From CAZAPO01 sp044841755 (GTDB lineage Bacteria; Bacteroidota; Bacteroidia; Flavobacteriales; Flavobacteriaceae), in NCBI GenBank assembly GCA_044841755.1, contig JAXOFM010000002.1:124001-188000 (forward strand): a stretch of 64,000 nucleotides of DNA, given 5' to 3'. Position numbers and translations under genes: made by a program. Each line of letters opens with the position of its first letter. Position 1 is the first letter of the stretch. Shown here in pieces: positions 62,017 to 64,000 of the stretch. Under the pieces are notes generated by a model. That model saw nothing but the letters and a program-made list of their open reading frames with translations. It made no database searches and was not told the origin of the DNA.

Positions 62017-62051
62017 TTGTTATGCAGTTAATCGATGGTTGTGTATTTTTG
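62017..62051 (+). promoter_or_regulatory. Candidate leaderless-type promoter of the cysteine synthase family gene
   Basis: TTG at 62017-62019 is 24 bases from an exact -7 element TATTTTTG at 62044-62051, slightly long spacing. The ATG at 62058 is six bases after the -7 element, so little or no leader is expected. Confidence 0.45.
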
Positions 62052-62057
62052 TCCTCT

Positions 62058-63038
62058 ATGAATTACGCAAAAAATATCTTAGAAACTATTGGAAACACTC
62101 CATTAGTAAAGATCAATAAACTAGCTGAAGAATTACCTTGTTTGGTCTTAGCAAAATATGAGACCTTTAACCCTGGAAATTCGGTAAAAGATAGAATGGC
62201 AATCAAGATGATTGAAGATGCCGAAGCCGATGGGAGGTTGAAACCTGGAGGAACCATAATTGAGGGAACTTCTGGTAATACAGGAATGGGACTCGCCCTT
62301 GGTGCTATAGTGAAAGGTTATAAATGCATTTTTGTAACTACCGATAAGCAGTCAAAAGAAAAGGTAGATGTGCTTAAGGCCATGGGAGCAGAGGTTATAG
62401 TTTGCCCAACAGATGTTGCTCCAGATGATCCTCGTTCTTATTATTCTGTGTCAAAGCGTTTAGGAGAAGAAACACCAAACTCGTGGTATGTAAACCAATA
62501 CGATAATCTAAGTAATAGAACAGCTCATTACGAAAGTACAGGTCCTGAAATTTGGAAACAGACAGATGGAAAAGTAACCCATTTTGTGGTTGGTGTTGGC
62601 ACAGGTGGAACCATTTCAGGTGTTGGTAAATTCTTAAAAGAACAGAATCCAGATGTTAAGGTTTGGGGAATTGATACCTATGGAAGTGTATTTAAAAAAT
62701 ACCATGAAACAGGCATTTTTGACGAGAATGAGATTTACCCTTATGTTACTGAAGGTATTGGTGAAGATATCCTTCCGGAAAATGTTGACTTTGATGTTAT
62801 AGATGGTTTTACCAAAGTAACCGATAAAGATGCAGCTGTTTACACGCAATTATTAGCAAGAGAAGAAGGAATGTTTTTAGGAAACTCTGCTGGAGCTGCA
62901 ATGAAAGGGCTTTTACAACTTAAAGAACATTTTACAAAAGATGATGTCGTGGTAGTACTATTTCATGACCACGGAAGTCGTTATGTAGGTAAAATGTTTA
63001 ACAACGACTGGATGCGAGAAATGGGATATATAGAGTAA
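62058..63038 (+). CDS. PLP-dependent cysteine synthase / cystathionine beta-synthase family protein
   Basis: A 326-residue beta-family PLP enzyme. The PLP lysine is Lys44 in NPGNSVKDRMA and the substrate-binding loop is TSGNTG (71-76). The phosphate-binding GVGTGGTISG stretch is near 180, and EEGMFLGNSAGAA precedes the C-terminus. The C-terminal CBS domains of eukaryotic-type CBS are absent. The YYSVSKRL and NQYDN stretches point to the CBS-like subgroup, so either cysteine synthesis from activated serine or cystathionine formation is possible. ATG 62058 is preferred over an upstream frame start at 61986, which has no family sequence and lies over the promoter. Confidence 0.9.
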   Translation: MNYAKNILETIGNTPLVKINKLAEELPCLVLAKYETFNPGNSVKDRMAIKMIEDAEADGRLKPGGTIIEGTSGNTGMGLALGAIVKGYKCIFVTTDKQSKEKVDVLKAMGAEVIVCPTDVAPDDPRSYYSVSKRLGEETPNSWYVNQYDNLSNRTAHYESTGPEIWKQTDGKVTHFVVGVGTGGTISGVGKFLKEQNPDVKVWGIDTYGSVFKKYHETGIFDENEIYPYVTEGIGEDILPENVDFDVIDGFTKVTDKDAAVYTQLLAREEGMFLGNSAGAAMKGLLQLKEHFTKDDVVVVLFHDHGSRYVGKMFNNDWMREMGYIE

Positions 63039-63067
63039 TCGTTTACATAAAAAATTTATGAAAACGA
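63039..63067 (+). terminator. Long stem-loop directly after the cysteine synthase stop codon
   Basis: TCGTTTACATAAA at 63039-63051 pairs with TTTATGAAAACGA at 63055-63067 with one A-A mismatch and a three-base loop. It begins at the base after the TAA. A T-run follows only 13 bases later, so it could act as terminator or as a 3'-end stabiliser. Confidence 0.5.
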
Positions 63068-63185
63068 GTTTATACTTAGGTTTTTTTATACGATAAAAGT
63101 GCATTTTTAACCATAAAAATTAATGGTGCACATTATGTTTAAGGATTATTAGGAAAGAACCGAAACAAAAAAAAACCTCAAAAAC

Positions 63186-63217
63186 TTGTTATTTTATCGA
63201 TGAAATGCATATATTTA
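63186..63217 (+). promoter_or_regulatory. Candidate promoter of the FIST gene
   Basis: TTG at 63186-63188 and TATATTTA at 63210-63217 are 21 bases apart, one mismatch from the Bacteroidota -7 consensus. The ATG at 63262 would have a leader of about 40 bases. Confidence 0.45.
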
Positions 63218-63261
63218 CGACGAAATAACTAGTTAAAGCAATTTAACTTAATAACCTACTT

Positions 63262-64000
63262 ATGAAAGTTCAACAATTTTCAATCCCTAATGAAAATTGG
63301 AGAAACGAGTTATCTTCAATTTCAATTGACGCAAATTTATTTTTGCTATTCATTTCACCTGGCTTTAATCAAAAAGAAACGTTTGTCTCAACTTTATGTG
63401 AACAATTTCCGAATGCTAAAGTCTTAGGTTGTTCTACAGCCGGTGAGATTTCAGACGTTACAGTAAAAGACGATACTATTTCCTTAACCGCTATTCAAAT
63501 GGAGAAGGTTAGTATAGAATTGGTTTCTTCCAAAATAGAAGAAATGAATGATAGTTATGCTGTTGGCGTTGGATTGGCAAAAAAGATAATGAAACCAGAT
63601 CTTAAGCATGTCATGATTTTAAGTGATGGTTTAAACGTTAATGGAGCTGACTTAGTTGCAGGCTTAAAGGATGTACTGCCAGATGTAAGTATAACAGGAG
63701 GTTTAGCCGGAGATGGAGCTGACTTCAACAATACGTTTGTGATACATAATAATATCATTGATGACAAATTGGTTGTAGGTCTGGGTTTCTATGGTGAAGG
63801 TCTTAATGTTGGATGCAGTTCAAAAGGAGGGTGGGATAGCTTTGGTATAGAACGTTTAGTAACAAGCTCAGAAAAAAATGTGTTGTACGAACTTGATGGC
63901 AAACCAGCTTTAGAGTTATACAAGTCCTTTTTAGGTGATGAAGCGCAAAACTTACCAAGTTCAGGACTATTGTTCCCACTAAGCTTAAGAGTTAACGAAC
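63262..64000 (+). CDS. FIST domain sensory protein, N-terminal part
   Basis: The open frame from ATG 63262 runs off the right edge after about 246 codons. A FIST_N domain covers about 20-215: VLGCSTAGEISD (about 53-64), VMILSDGLNVNGADLV and TGGLAGDGADFNNTFV (about 148-163) are its conserved blocks. The start of FIST_C (LYKSFLGDEA) follows. FIST proteins bind small ligands, possibly amino acids, and are often joined to chemoreceptor or histidine kinase domains; whatever follows is outside the window. No signal peptide is visible, so it is cytoplasmic. Confidence 0.87.
   Translation, partial: MKVQQFSIPNENWRNELSSISIDANLFLLFISPGFNQKETFVSTLCEQFPNAKVLGCSTAGEISDVTVKDDTISLTAIQMEKVSIELVSSKIEEMNDSYAVGVGLAKKIMKPDLKHVMILSDGLNVNGADLVAGLKDVLPDVSITGGLAGDGADFNNTFVIHNNIIDDKLVVGLGFYGEGLNVGCSSKGGWDSFGIERLVTSSEKNVLYELDGKPALELYKSFLGDEAQNLPSSGLLFPLSLRVNE

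Noticed and set aside
1..64000. CRISPR arrays, insertion sequences, prophage or tRNA-linked integration
   Set aside because: No regularly spaced repeats, transposase or integrase frames, or tRNA-like folds were seen in the reading.

Overview
The window is chromosomal DNA from a low-GC member of the Bacteroidota, most likely a (marine) Flavobacteriaceae. Evidence: a SusC/SusD pair, many short-signal lipoproteins, DUF6090 and DUF4920 proteins, a flavobacterial-type DnaJ with a reduced zinc domain, and promoters that fit the Bacteroidota pattern TTG-N19-24-TAnnTTTG. Starts other than ATG (TTG, GTG and apparently ATT) are frequent. No tRNA, rRNA, CRISPR, insertion sequence or prophage was seen.

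Layout. 1-2829: start of ilvE (minus), a DUF4920 lipoprotein, a one-haem-motif lipoprotein, MnmD-type tRNA methyltransferase and a TIGR01777 epimerase. 2897-9218: GH20 hexosaminidase, YgiQ radical SAM protein, YceI lipoprotein and grpE-dnaJ. 9505-12941: an ABC-2 exporter pair and a sigma-54-type response regulator without a DNA-binding domain. 12976-17541: two envelope proteins of unknown role, a PPK2 kinase and an M28 peptidase. 17635-28413: two paralogous membrane-embedded AraC regulators, SusC/SusD, a DinB-like protein and a penicillin-acylase family enzyme. 28631-36050: an operon of small membrane proteins with a winged-helix regulator, gamma-glutamyltransferase, and four DUF6090 membrane proteins, three of them with ATGA overlaps.

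36160-48868: kdsA and typA precede a surface-polysaccharide locus. It holds a FemAB/GNAT-like transferase, an FdtB/QdtB-type sugar aminotransferase, two Wzx-type flippases in tandem, an FdtA/QdtA-type ketoisomerase and four glycosyltransferases. Together these point to a glycan carrying a 3-amino-3,6-dideoxyhexose. No Wzy polymerase, rmlA or rmlB is in the window. 48879-54574: ftsE, a 1007-residue TPR protein and a plug-less outer-membrane barrel. 54652-64000: methyltransferase, YkgJ-type cysteine cluster protein, degenerate thioredoxin-like protein, sterol-desaturase family hydroxylase, small secreted protein, serine hydrolase, DUF1343 (NamZ-like) muramidase, LolC/E-type permease, PLP-dependent cysteine synthase family enzyme, and the start of a FIST sensory protein.

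Most of the window is housekeeping or envelope biology. The points most worth a second look are the two apparent ATT starts in the glycan locus, the DUF6090 cluster, the SusCD locus surrounded by amide-bond hydrolases instead of glycosidases, the sigma-54 activator without a helix-turn-helix, and promoters placed so close to start codons that leaderless mRNAs are likely.
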